NCBI GenBank assembly: GCA_037127255.1
Contig: JBANSL010000004.1
Location: 32,122,467 to 32,186,466 of the forward strand
Length of the DNA stretch: 64,000 nucleotides
Origin: Persicaria tinctoria
Lineage: Eukaryota > Streptophyta > Magnoliopsida > Caryophyllales > Polygonaceae
Reading direction: 5' to 3'
A model generated the notes under the pieces. That model was not told the DNA's origin. It searched no databases and worked only from the letters and a program-made list of their open reading frames with translations. Shown piece after piece: positions 22,702 through 33,547 of the stretch. The position numbers and the translations under genes are program-made. Numbering within the stretch: the stretch's first letter is position 1; each line of letters opens with the position of its first letter.

Positions 22702-22932
22702 TCAAGGACCGTTAATGTTGGGCCCGCTTGTGCTTGGCCCTTCCTCTGGATCATCTAGGTCCTGATTGTAGTATGCAAGATCAGCTGGCAGGTGGTTTCT
22801 TGCATAATCTTTCTTTTCTCCCTTCTTTCTCTTTCCAACTCTCAGTTTCCGCAGATTCTCTCGCCACGGGGCCTTACCTCCCCTTAAATTATTTATAAAC
22901 TTCTTAATGGACTGAGGAGGAGTAGGATTCAT
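22702..22932 (-). CDS. Small basic ORF in the C interior, unknown
   Basis: A 76-residue frame, basic in the middle (LRVGKRKKGEKK) and acidic, proline-rich at the end (DLDDPEEGPSTSG). It corresponds in position to the proline-rich end of the ORF in A. It may be the last exon-like piece of a former Gag-derived protein; no domain is recognised. Confidence 0.3.
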   Translation of the reverse strand: MNPTPPQSIKKFINNLRGGKAPWRENLRKLRVGKRKKGEKKDYARNHLPADLAYYNQDLDDPEEGPSTSGPNINGP

Positions 22933-23400
22933 ACCTGAGAACTTACCTTTTTGGGCCCAAAACAGAAATCCTCGGGCTTAGGGTTAGTCGATATCGAGCA
23001 AGACTGGTCGATATCGAGTACAGGGACCCCATACTTAAGCTCTTGGCAAGTCTGGTGCTCAGCAGAGGAAGTCGATGTCCAGGAAGCTTGGTCGACATCG
23101 AGTAATGCCTTGGTCGATATCGAAGAGCCCTTGTCGATATCGAGTTGACTTCTGGTGCCTTCCTCTGTTGTTTGCTTGGTCCCGTGGTTGCTGATGCTTT
23201 TCACCTCCAGCCATGAAATTTCCTCTTTTGCAGGGCCAAAAGAGAAATATAAGACCTCGTCGCCTATTGTGAAGGTAAGCATGCGTTGTTTGACACTAAT
23301 CTTGGCATCTGTAGTAGCTAATAATGGTCTACCAAGAATAATAGGGCTAGTAGGATCTTCAGCACAATCTATAATAAGGAAATCAGCTGGAATAAAGGGC
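22929..23400 (-). pseudogene. Athila-type protease remnant with repeat-encoded tail
   Basis: The frame upstream of 23282 reads DCAEDPTSPIILGRPLLATT, then MLTFTIGDEVLYFSFGPAKEE, the C-terminal half of an Athila-type aspartic protease (ILGRPFL motif). The catalytic DTGA part is missing. After it the frame stays open for about 85 residues made of LDID and SIST units, which are translations of TCGATATCGA repeats. No RT follows; the pol region is deleted. Confidence 0.65.
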
Positions 23401-23856
23401 TAGTAGGATTTCCGACCTCTGGCTCGTGTAATTGGTGTCCGCTCCTGAGTTTGATAGCTGCGACGTGTCCGGTCTTCCCCTTAGGATTTGGTTCTGTTTG
23501 CCCAGGGAGTTGTACGGATGGTCGTGGAATTTGCGCCACGAATTTTCCCATCTGTGTCTCTATGTTCCTCTTCCAGACATTTATCTCTCCAAATTTTGTA
23601 TTGATGTTCTGGAACTGATTGTTGATGGTGTCTTGATTCCGGCGCATCTCATCAAGGATGAGTTGTAGATCATCTTTCCGTTGATCTCTCTCTGGATGTC
23701 CTGGAACTCTGTATGGTGGGGGGGTTCCTAGAAGGACCTTGGTTCCATTATGGTTGATAGAACCTTTGATCCCCCATATAGCGATTGGGACCCCCTGCGT
23801 AAGCTACATCTTAATGGGTCTCTGCCATCCTGACTTTCTCTCTGTGTGGGCACTCA
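23369..23856 (-). pseudogene. Gag C-terminal part of element C
   Basis: Reads on from the second half of the zinc knuckle (TECPHRE at the D insertion site) through a degraded stretch with several stops to QIPRPSVQLPGQTEPNPKGK and AIKLRSG, the typical Athila Gag end. It runs directly into protease sequence at a 12-base direct repeat (GGGCTAGTAGGA at about 23344 and 23398), so a deletion probably joined them. Confidence 0.7.
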
Positions 23857-23861
23857 GTAGT

Positions 23862-25138
23862 TGATACGTTTGGGATACCCGATCCTTCGCCTGTGGGCTC
23901 AAGATCAAGAACCACGCCGTATATTTTCTAGATCTTGCAATGCTCTTTGATATCTTTTGAATTTGGATCAATTTAAACAAGTGATTAAAATTATGGAATA
24001 GCGACAGTTTACACTTAATAAAAATTCCAGCAATTTATAAATATGAAATAGCGACAGAAACTAAGCCAAGGTTAGCGAGAGAGAAGCGGGTGCAGGCGCG
24101 CGCGAGTGCTGGGCACACAGGACCGTGTCCTCAGGGTGTGCTGGTGCGGGAGCGCGAAGGTTTCTCTCTCTGTGAACGAGAGTGACGACGAGCGAGAGCG
24201 GGCGCGCAAGCGAGAGCGCGCTGGAAGTGTCTGGGCGCTGGTGAACGCGGAGCGAGGGCGAGATCGATGAAGCGGGAGCGAGGCGCTGGCGATGCAGGGC
24301 GCGCCGCGCTCGCTGGGAGCGGATCTTCTCGCGGACGACGCAAAGTGCAGACCTTTCTTCTCGCGACAACTTCAAAGGTTAGGGATGTGTTTGGGTTTGT
24401 GCTCGATGTCGATGAACAAGGTGAGAGTGAAGGTTGTGATTGCCGAAAATCTCAAGAACACAATAGCTTTGGGATTGATGATCGAGAATCCTTTAATCCA
24501 TAAAGGGGTTTATCAATTCTAATTCAATCTGATTAATTCAAAAGTGCATAACATGAATATATAGAAAACTATGGGAGATCTAACCAATCCTTCCTTGCAA
24601 AGGAAAGGGGTTTGGATAAATTTATTATATCTAAAGATAAATGAAATAAATCTAAGATAACTATTTCCTAATAAAGATAGAAATTTAATAACTTGGTGGC
24701 CAAGGATTATATCTAGAAGAGATATAATTAATTCCACCTTATTAAACTAAATTGCATAAAATAACAACTTAATGAATAAACTAGATAACCGGCCTAAGCA
24801 CAAGCGTACTCGACCCATGCACTCGACAAAGCCTTTGGCTCACTCGGCCGAGTGATCCATGGAGATGCCGAGTAATGTTGACTCATGGGGGATGCTGACG
24901 AGTCTTCATGAGCTCTGTGTGTGGACGCAAGCTCACTTCTTGTGCTGGTGGTGTAACCTTGAGCCAAGTGATCAAGGGTGGCCTGAACCCTTGCTCTAAA
25001 GTTCCATGGTGGCGGACAAGAAAGGCTTTAGTTGCTATTTGAATCTTCTTGGCCCTTGCACGAGTGACAGGACCATCGAATGGAACCTTCATGTTGTCCT
25101 AAATGTTACCAGGAGTCATCGATAATTGCACGACATCA
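23862..25138 (-). repeat. 3' LTR of element D
   Basis: Matches 31272-32550. It ends on the - strand with AACGTATCA and contains a GC-rich block (24080-24330). The pol frame continues about 70 codons into it (GPVTRARAKKIQ at about 25060-25090). A TAG in this copy cuts the frame where the other LTR has AAG. Confidence 0.9.
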
Positions 25139-26511
25139 TTCTCCTCCACTTGACTTCGATTTGTCCTCAAATCGTCGTCAGAGTCATCGTCAGGCACGAA
25201 CAAGGATAGATCGGTGACGTTGAATGTAGAATGAACGCTGTACTTATCGGCAGGGAGATCCAGCTTGTATGCATTAGGACCCATCTTCTGAACCACTCTG
25301 AATGGTCCATCTCCCCTAGGGTCCAACTTAGACTTCCGTTGTTGCGGAAACCTTTCCTTCCTGAGATGCAGCCAGACCAGATCACCAACGTTGAACTGCA
25401 CATCCTTGCGATGCTTGTCCTTCGCGGCCTTGTATTGCGCAGTCTTCCTCTCCAGCTACGCCTTGGTACGCTTATGCAAGCGCTTGATGAAGTCCACTTG
25501 CTTAGCTGCATCCACGCTCTCCTTTTCCTTATATGGCCGAGGCATCATGTCCACAGGGGTAAGTGGATTTTGGACATACACTACTTCGAAGGGGGTTAGC
25601 TTTGTTGCAGAGTGCCTAGACCTATTATATGCAAATTCTACAAATGGTAGGCATTCTTTCCACCTCCGGAGGTTAGTTCACAGCATGACTCTAAGGAGAG
25701 CCCCAAGAGTTCTATTTGTGACCTCAGTTTGGCCATCAGTTTGTGGGTGACAAGAAGTAGAAAATAGAAATTTTGTACCCAATTTAGACCATAGAGTTTT
25801 CCAAAAAGAGCTTAAAAATTTAGGATCACGGTCAGAAACAATAGATAATGGCAATCCATGTAAGCGAACAACATCTTTGAAGAATAAATTAGCAACATGA
25901 ATAGCATCATCAGTTTTGTGACATGGAATAAAATGAGCCATTTTGGAAAATTTGTCTACAACAAAGATAGAATCATGACCCTTAGAAGTTCTAGGCAATC
26001 CTACAATAAAATCCATAGAAACATCTTCCCAAGGTGCATTAGCAATAGGCAAAGGTTGATATAGACCATTAGCATTAGATTTCGATTCGGCCTTAGCACA
26101 TGTAACACAACTTTTGACAAATCTCAGCACATAAATAGACATTTTGGGCCAAAAGTAATGTTCCTTAAGTCCTGCTAAGGTTTTTTCGAAACCACCATGT
26201 CCTCTAGATTCATGAATTTCTTGAGTTAACAATCGGCGAATAGAAGAAGATGGGATACAAAGCTTTCCCATCTTAAACAAATAACCATTATCAAGAAAAA
26301 ATGAATCAACTTCACCTTTAGACACACATTGAGCATATATAGTTTTAAAGAAACTATCAAGAGCATACAATTCCTTTATCAAACCAAAACCCAAAACATG
26401 TGCATCCATATGGTTTAGGAGGATATACCTGCGTGATAGCGCATCAGCTACCACATTATCCTTTCCCTTCTTGTGGTGAACTACATAGGAAAAGGTTTCT
26501 ATAAACTCCAC
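25099..26511 (-). pseudogene. D pol: RNase H end, integrase and C-terminal tail
   Basis: Integrase joins retrotransposon DNA to the host chromosome. Visible: the end of RNase H (VVADALSRR), an HHCC zinc domain (HESRGHGG...CVTCAKAES), and a DDE core with D in [10 protein letters not shown] in IVSDRDPKF and E in [10 protein letters not shown]. The C-terminal part (FNVGDLVWLHLRKERFP, GDGPFRV, TFNVTDLSLF) follows in the same general order after two stops near 25675 and 25457. A TGA at about 26521 separates it from the RT piece. All catalytic residues are visible, but the frame is broken. Confidence 0.85.
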
Positions 26512-26523
26512 CCATCGAGCAAG

Positions 26524-27537
26524 TCACCTGCTGAGCACTGCTTGTCCTTTGAGGTACTTTAGAGCTTCATGATCCAAATGAATCACAAACTCCTTAGGCC
26601 AGAGATAATGTTGCCAAGTCTGTAAGTAGCGAACCAGTGCAAATAGCTCCTTGTCATAGGTAGAATAGTTGAGCTCAACGGAGCCCAACTTTTTGCTGAA
26701 GTAGGCGATGGGACACTTGTTCTGCAGCAGGACCCCTCCAATGCCAGTGCTAGAAGCGTCACACTCGAGCTCAAAAGGTTGAGCAAAGTCAGGTAACTGC
26801 AGCACTGGGGCATGTGTCAAGCGATCCTTGAGGGCGTCGAAAGCCTTTTGATGTGAGTCTGTCCAGCGAAATGTCACATCTTTCTTTGTCAGCTCATGTA
26901 GGGGGGCGGCAATTAGGCTGAAATCCTTGACAAAACGTCGATAGAAACCAGCAAGGCGCAAGAATGAGCGGACATGAGTGGGTGTATGCAGCCGGGCCCA
27001 CTCCTGAATAACACGAATCTTCTCCTCATCCACCTTCAATCCAGATGCAGTCACTACAAAACCAAGAAAAATGGTAGACTCGGATGCAAAAGAACACTTC
27101 TTTAAATTGGCATATAATTTTTCTTTCCTAAGACAATCAAAAACCAATTTTAAGTGATTTAAGTGATCATGCATATTCTTGCTATAGATTAAGATATCGC
27201 CAAAATAGACAACGACAAACTTTCCTAAGTGTCTTCTAAGCACATGGTTCATAAGCCTCATAAAAGTAGAAGGTGCATTTGTTAAACCAAAAGGCATTAC
27301 TAACCATTCATATAAGCCATACTTAGTTTTAAAAGCCGTTTTCCATTCATCACCCTGTTTCATCCTAATTTGATGATATCCACTTCTAAGGTCAATTTTA
27401 GAAAAAATACAAGCACCATGAAGTTCATCAAGCATATTATCTAAACGAGGAATAGGGTGGCGATACTTAACCGTTATTTGGTTGATTGCGCGACAATCAA
27501 CACACATGCGCCAAGAGCCATCCTTCTTTGGAACCAA
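26524..27537 (-). pseudogene. D pol: reverse transcriptase and RNase H
   Basis: RT copies the element RNA into DNA. Motifs in order: [52 protein letters not shown], then [12 protein letters not shown] and FLGFVV. RNase H follows with [13 protein letters not shown] and YDKELFALV. The catalytic box YFDD is YFGD here: codon GGC at 27199-27201 gives glycine for the first aspartate, which should abolish polymerase activity. The RNase H motif TDHE is LDHE. The N-terminal edge is damaged by a small duplication next to it. Confidence 0.9.
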
Positions 27538-27640
27538 AATGTGACTTGGCGTTGAAGATAGGCTTTCTCAACGGCACAGGAAGATAGGCTTTCTCGCACA
27601 AAGCCCTTATCCATCAATTATGTGACTTGGCGTTGAAGCT
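27538..27640 (-). other. Short templated duplication at the RT start of D
   Basis: Two 15-16 base strings (CAACGCCAAGTCACAT and GAGAAAGCCTATCTTC, - strand) occur twice within 100 bases, replacing the codons expected before VPKKDG. A TAA also lies here. It looks like repair with local template use. Confidence 0.6.
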
Positions 27641-28876
27641 CCTTTGTCTCCTCAGGACTAGCTCTATAAGCGGCGCGATTAGGCAAGGCTGCCCCAGGCA
27701 CAAAGTCAATCTGGTGCTCAATACCTCTAATAGAAGGCAAGCCTTGGGGTAGTTCAGCTGGAAGCACATCTAAATAATCCTGCAGAAGAGCAGCAATAGG
27801 TGCAGGAATATGACTCAATTCAACATTAAGTAATACCTGTTTCATTACAGGAGAATATGAGGTCGATGAGCATTCCATGTGATGGTCCCTTTTTGAGGTT
27901 GAGAGACCAGTGATCGACGTTCTACAGAGCCCTTAAGTGATGCAGAAGAGGGCTGAGTGGACGCCGAGTGGGAAGGAGGTGGTGCCGAGGGGGCTGCAAG
28001 CGCGGCTGGTAGGGCCGCGGGCGCGGCAGTCTGGGCCGCGGGTGCGGCCTGTTGTGTCGAGGTCTCCTTGAGCTTCTCCTTCCTTTGAGCTTCCTTCTGA
28101 GCGTCCTGTTGTTGCTTCTTGCGAACCTGGTCCTTCAGAATAGTTTGTGGCGAAAGGGGTAGGAGAGTAACTCTCCTCCCATCAAAAGTGAAGGCATATG
28201 TATTCGCACGGCAATCATAAAGAATAGAACGATCATATAACCAAGGACGACCTAATAATATATGACTATAATCCATGCGAGCAACAACACATAATATTTT
28301 ATCATGATATGATCCAATTGAAATGGAAACTAAACATTGTTTGGTGACCATTATATCAGATCCATCATCAGTAATGCCATTTAATCCATAGTGAGTAGCT
28401 CTAGGAGTAGTAGTTAAATGGAGGAAATCCACTACCTTTTCACTGATGAGATTGCAGCAACTCCCACTGTCGATGATGACGCTTAAGGTAGCCTCGCGAA
28501 CCACACACCTAGTGTGGAAGATGCTCTCCCTTTGATCAGCCTTGGGAGATTCCTGAATGTGTAGGACCCGCCGATTGATAATGCAAAGCAAGTTGTCATA
28601 CTCTGAAGTATCGAACTCCTTAATAGACTCAGACGGCTGGTCCTCCTCCACTTTACTTGAAATTACATGGTCTTCAACAGTCTCCTCATAGTAATGGTCT
28701 CCCAAGTCATTGAGAAGAACCTTCTTTTTCTGAGGGCAATTGCGAGAGACATGCCCAGAACCACCACAAGTGAAGCAGCTGATATCTTTGTTGCGATCTG
28801 TAGAGGGTGCAACAACTCTTCTAGTTTCAACCTGATAACCCTGTTGAGGTGAGTTGGAAACTCCCTTTTGCTGCAT
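27618..28876 (-). pseudogene. D zinc knuckle, protease and RT N-terminal linker
   Basis: Residues 34-47 form a CCHC knuckle (CFTCGGSGHVSRNC), which binds genomic RNA. The protease active site is IIDSGSCCNLIS around residue 136, with LLGRPWL later. An alanine/proline-rich linker (about residues 265-310) follows, then, after a frame change near 27860, LPSIRGIEHQIDFVPG, the usual sequence just before RT. The frame shift and a stop near 27618 break it. Confidence 0.82.
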
Positions 28877-30185
28877 AGAAGGGTTAGAAGTAGAAGGTTT
28901 AGATTGACTAGAAGGGTTAAAGGGAACAAACCTGCGACCTTGAGAGGTCTGGTCGAATCTAGTCCTCTGTTACCGTAGCTATTGTTGATGTTGTTTATAC
29001 AGAAGTTGTGCTTTATGAGACAAAGTGTTAATATCTCTAATGGAATGGATGTATAAAGGATTTTTTAATAGAAATATTAAGACCAGCAAGAAATTGAGTA
29101 CACAAAGCACGTTCAGTAAGATAAACATTAGCCTGATGGGAGAGTCATTCAAGCTCATCTCTGAAGTCATTAGGAGAGCAAGCTCCTTGGCGGCAGGATG
29201 CGAGCTGCATCTTCATGGACTCCGTGTATTCCTCAGGCACATGTCTCTTCTTCAGGAGATAGCGAAGTTGTGGCCAGGTTTCAACAGGTTGTTTGTCCTG
29301 ACGACGGTGCATCTCACGAGTGCGGAACCACCAGGTGCGAGCTTTACCTACTAAATGCAATATAACAACTTCCAACTTCTCCGTTTCCTCATAGCGTAAA
29401 TGTTCAAGCAAATAGTCAGTATGATTTTCCCAAACAAGATAAGCTTCAGGATCAGTGTTACCATCAAAGGTTTCTAATTTAAGCATAACATCACGTCTCT
29501 GAATAGCTTGAGCATTATCAAATCTAGGATGACCAAAATTAGGAGGGGGTAAATCATCAAAGTTAGGATTTACCTCATGGTAAGCATCCTCCAAATGCGG
29601 CGTCTCATAAAGATCATTATTGTTGCGGCTGTCATCCCAGTTAGAACGGGTGTGCAGCGGCTGCTGATGACCCTGATTTGTCCTCCCTTGCTGTTGATGT
29701 TGTAGGGGTGTGGCCTCACGGCGATCTTGGTTACCATTGAAGCCCGCCAGATGATCGTTGTCATTCTCTCCATTGAAAGGGTTAGGAGTAGCAGACTTAA
29801 GCTTAAAATGTAATTGACCAGAAGGGGGAGGTTTAATAGAATAAGAAGTCTCACCTAGGGGTGGCACATTGACCAGAAGGGGGAGGTTTTTAACAGAATA
29901 AGAAGTCTATAGGAGGCGGCATACCACCCGGGGGTGTAGACACAGAAGCCTCCTGTTCTTTCAGCTCCTCAAGATGTCGCAGAACACCACTAATAGCCCG
30001 AGTAGTAACCAGGCTAGCTTGTTGGGCCAATTGATTGTGGAAGCGCTTGTTCCAACGCTACTCAGCAGCTTCGAGGAGTTCTCTATGTTCAGCCATAGAA
30101 GCTTTCGTAGTGGCCTGAATAATACGCTGCAAGGTCTCATCAGAAATAGGGCTAGGGGTAGTAGCGGGGTACTTTTGGCTGCCAT
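28877..30185 (-). pseudogene. D Gag
   Basis: Capsid protein of the element. A start MAAKSTPLLP at 30185 is followed by a frame change. The other frame has TKASMAEHRELLEAAE and a long open part (29145-29867) with TFDGNTDPEAYLVWE, LVGKARTWWF and YLLKKRHVP, the retrotransposon Gag core. A segment of about 60 bases (near 29818-29905, CCAGAAGGGGGAGGTTT) is duplicated in tandem and shifts the frame. A stop occurs near 30057. Confidence 0.75.
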
Positions 30186-31271
30186 TTTCCTACAATATCA
30201 GAAGAGCAACAAGTAACCGAAGCAAAGACCAGAAACCAAGTAATGCAAGCTCTAGTGATTCCTAAGAGTGATTCAAGTTTTTAGAAATCAAAGAGCGAGA
30301 AAACAAGGCACTTATATTCAAGCAATTCCCCTGGACACAGAATTTTGCAATATTGAAGACAACAACGAATAATCAAAATTGTAAATTAAATCGGCCCCAA
30401 GTCGGATATCAAGGATAGCAAGTATAAACAAGCGGCTTAATGTTTATAGAATAAGAACTACAATGTGATGCTTGACTAATATAAATGTGTAATAATCGAC
30501 AATAGAAATCACAAGGGAAATCAAGTGCACATACTCCGTCAACTATTATCTGATGGTTGCAACACGGTTCAGAAAAAGAGTGGTGTGACCAAGGCTCCAG
30601 TGTCGGCACAGCACAAAATCACACAAAGTAGGGTTCTTTTGTAATGCTTAAAACCGATCAGATCATCTAACATGTAGCAAGAAAAGAACTAACAAGGGAA
30701 GAGTTACTAACTCACCAATGTAATGTATGCTAAACTTCTTTTTTTTTTTTTTTTGAATGATGATCTCGGCTTTTTTCTGTTTTTTTTTTTTTTTTGCTAT
30801 GAAATAGCTGTTGTAAGAAGTATGCAGTAACCGAAAATAAGAGCAAGAGAAAAAAAAATAAAAATAACAAGCTACGATGATCTAAAAGTAAGAAAAAATA
30901 AAGAAAATAGGGAAAATAGGCTAGAAACTAGGGAAATTATGGTTCTTTAGTGGTGCAAGTTCATATAATGCTTTTGGTTCTTTAGTGGTGCAAGTTCATA
31001 TAATGCTTTTAATCCAAGAATCACAGTCATAGGCATGATATGTAGCAACTCGGAATAAAAGATCACAACTTGCAGTCAAGAACTCAATATCTTCGAAATT
31101 AAAGATCCAAACAAAGAATAACAAAAATAAAGTGCCAATTTTGATGGGTGAATAATAAAGATTTAACTTTTATGCAGCGGCTATGGTGAAAAATAAGGAC
31201 GAAAAATAAATCACTCAAATAAGAAATCAAGAGAGTAAAGAACTTGCATTAACCTGAAATCCGATACCACT
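30186..31271 (-). other. 5' untranslated leader of D
   Basis: Primer-site region at 31255-31270 (- strand TGGTATCGGATTTCAGG), then about 1 kb without coding sequence. It holds two poly-T tracts at 30739-30754 and 30782-30795, and a tandem repeat of about 35 bases (GGTTCTTTAGTGGTGCAAGT) at 30940-31010. Confidence 0.65.
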
Positions 31272-32550
31272 TGATACGTTTGGGATACCCGATCGTTCGC
31301 CTGTGGGCTCAAGATCAAGAACCACGCCGTATATTTGCTAGATCTCGCAATGCTCTTTGATATCTCCTGAATTTGGATCAATTTAAACAAGTGATTACAA
31401 TTCAAGAATAGCGACAGTTTATACTTAATAAAAATTTCAGCAATTTATAAATATGAAATAGCGACAGAAACTAAGCCAAGGTTAGCGAGAGAGAAGCAGG
31501 TGCAGGCGCGCGCGAGTGCTAGGCACACAGGACTGGGTCCTCAGGGTGTGCGGGTGCGGGAGCGCGAAGGTTTCTCTCGCTGGGAGCGAGAGTGACGGCG
31601 GACGAGAGCGGGCGCGCAAGCGAGAGCGCGCTGGAAGTGTTTGGGCGCTGGTGAACCAGAGTGAGGGCGAGATCGATGAAGCGGGAGCGAGGCGCTGGCG
31701 ATGCATGGCACGCCGCCCTCGCTGGGAGCGGATCTTCTCGCGGACGACGCCAAGCGCAAGCCTTTCTTCTCGCGACAGCTTCAAAGGTTAGGGTTGTGTT
31801 TGGGTTTGTGCTCGATGTCGATGAACAAGGTGAGGGTGAAGGTTGTGATTGCCGAAAATCTCAAGAACACAATAGCTTTGGGATTGATAATCGAGAACCC
31901 TTTAATCCATAAAGGGGTTTCTCAATTCTAATTCAATATGATTAATTCAAAAGTGCATAACATGAATATATAGAAAACTATGGGAGATCTAACCAATCCT
32001 TCCTTGCAAAGGAAAGGGGTTTGGATAGATTTATTATATCTAAAGATAAATGAAATAAATCTAAGATAAATATGTCCTAAGAAAGATAGAAATTTAATAA
32101 CTTGGTGGCCAAGGATTATATCTAGAAGAGATATAATTAATTCCACCTTATTAATTATCTAAATTGCATAAAATAACAACTTAATGAATAAACTAGATAA
32201 CCGGCCCAAGCACAAGGGTACTCGGCCCATGCACTTGACAAAGCCTTTGGCCCACTCGGCCGAGTGAGCCATGGAGATGTCGAGTAATGGTGACTCATGG
32301 GGGATGGTGACGAGTCTTCATAAGCTCTGTGTGTGGACGCAAGCTCACTTCTTGTGCGGGTGGTGTAACCTTGAGCCAAGTGATCAAGGGTGGCCTGAAC
32401 CCTTGCTCTAAAGTTCCATGGTGGTGGACAAGAAAGACTTTAGTTGTTATTTGAATCTTCTTGGCCCTTTCACGAGTGACAGGACCATTGAATGGAACCT
32501 TCATGTTGTCCTTAATGTCACCAGGAGTCATCGATAATTGCACGGCAACA
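31272..32550 (-). repeat. 5' LTR of element D
   Basis: On the - strand it starts TGTTGCCGTGC after the target CACCACTAC and ends ACGTATCA. It aligns throughout with 23862-25138, with scattered differences. The GC-rich block is at 31490-31740. Confidence 0.9.
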
Positions 32551-32555
32551 GTAGT

Positions 32556-33513
32556 GGTGTGCCGCTGCGATCCGCATTCGATGCAAGGCTGGTTGACAGA
32601 GAGATAATTGACTTGCTTGAGGAGCTTGCGATTCTGGTCTCTGTAGTACTGCTCCCTTACATCTGGGTCAATCTCTTTGGAAGGCTCATAGAGGGTCATA
32701 GATGGGGCTGGCCTGGCATAGGAGTTCTCATCATAGTTTGTGGTAACCCCATACTTGTTGTTATAGTTGGTGAGCTTGTCGAGTACACCCTATGCGTCAG
32801 CTGGTGGCATCGTCAGATTCTCATATCAAGTGTACTGATTGATCCTGTCCTTAGTGACTTGATCAAGAGAACTGAAGAAGATCTCCTGAATGACGTAGGG
32901 TGGCTGTCCATGAGTAGGGCAAGATCGCAGTAGCTCTTTGTATCGTTCCCATTCTTTTGACAGAGGCTCCCCAGACTTCTGTTCGAAAGTTGTAATCTTC
33001 TGGCGGAGGAGTGCTGTCTTGGCAGGAGGGAAGAATTTGTTGAGAAACTCTTACTCCACTTGAGCCCATGTCGTGAGGGATCGTGGTTTTAGCCCTTCAA
33101 GCCACTTTAGTGCAGGTCCAGCGAGAGACCAACGAAAGGCCTTCATCTTGACATATTCCAGAGTTGTACCTTCAGCAAGAGTACAACACATGTCAGAAAA
33201 ATTGGTAATATGTTCAAGAGGGCATTCATTAAACCTTCCATGAAAAGCATTATTTTTAAGTTCTATAAGGAATTGAGTGCGAATTTCAAAAGTATTTTCA
33301 GGGATTAGAATAGCCGATTCAGGCACGACGAGAGTCGGGTGCATATAATCCTCTGCAGTGGTTGGGTATTGGGCAAGCTCAGCTTCTGCTTGCCTCGCAC
33401 ACTCAGCTTCCTGTTCTCTTCCTGCTCTCTCACCGGCGAGAGAAGTATCTTTGGTGGCTAGTTCCCTCCGAAGCCTCTCAATTAGCTGTTCTTGTGTTTC
33501 TGCGGCCGCCATG
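32556..33513 (-). pseudogene. Gag N-terminal and central part of element C
   Basis: Starts MAAAETQEQL at 33513, a coiled-coil-like N-terminus shared with element A. It continues through NAFHGRFNECPLEHITNF, FRWSLAGPALKWLEGL, EPLSKEWERYKELLRSCPTH and VNQPCIECGSQRH, the Athila Gag core and the first half of a CCHC knuckle. Stops lie near 33049, 32832 and 32790. Element D splits it after CACCACTAC; the second half of the knuckle is at 23820-23856. Confidence 0.82.
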
Positions 33514-33547
33514 GCTCTTTTCAGTTTAGCTTGGATGTGTAGAAGGC

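Larger units (their letters stand above)
23862..32550 (-). mobile_element. Element D: Ty3/gypsy LTR retrotransposon, complete layout, inactive
   Basis: LTRs of 1277 and 1279 bases (23862-25138 and 31272-32550), flanked by GTAGT (23857-23861 and 32551-32555). On the - strand: primer site TGGTATCGG (initiator-tRNA-Met-like) beside the 5' LTR, gag, zinc knuckle, protease, RT, RNase H, integrase. Pol ends with the style DLRTNRSQVEEND, seen in chromovirus-like (Reina-type) elements; no clear chromodomain was seen. Several stops and a lost catalytic residue in RT make it inactive. It sits inside the zinc-knuckle codons of element C Gag. Confidence 0.92.

Noticed and set aside
24061..24522. Several arginine/serine-rich frames in the D LTR, repeated at 31482-31931
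   Set aside because: They come from the GC-rich LTR block, overlap on both strands and have no conserved protein pattern beyond LTR identity.
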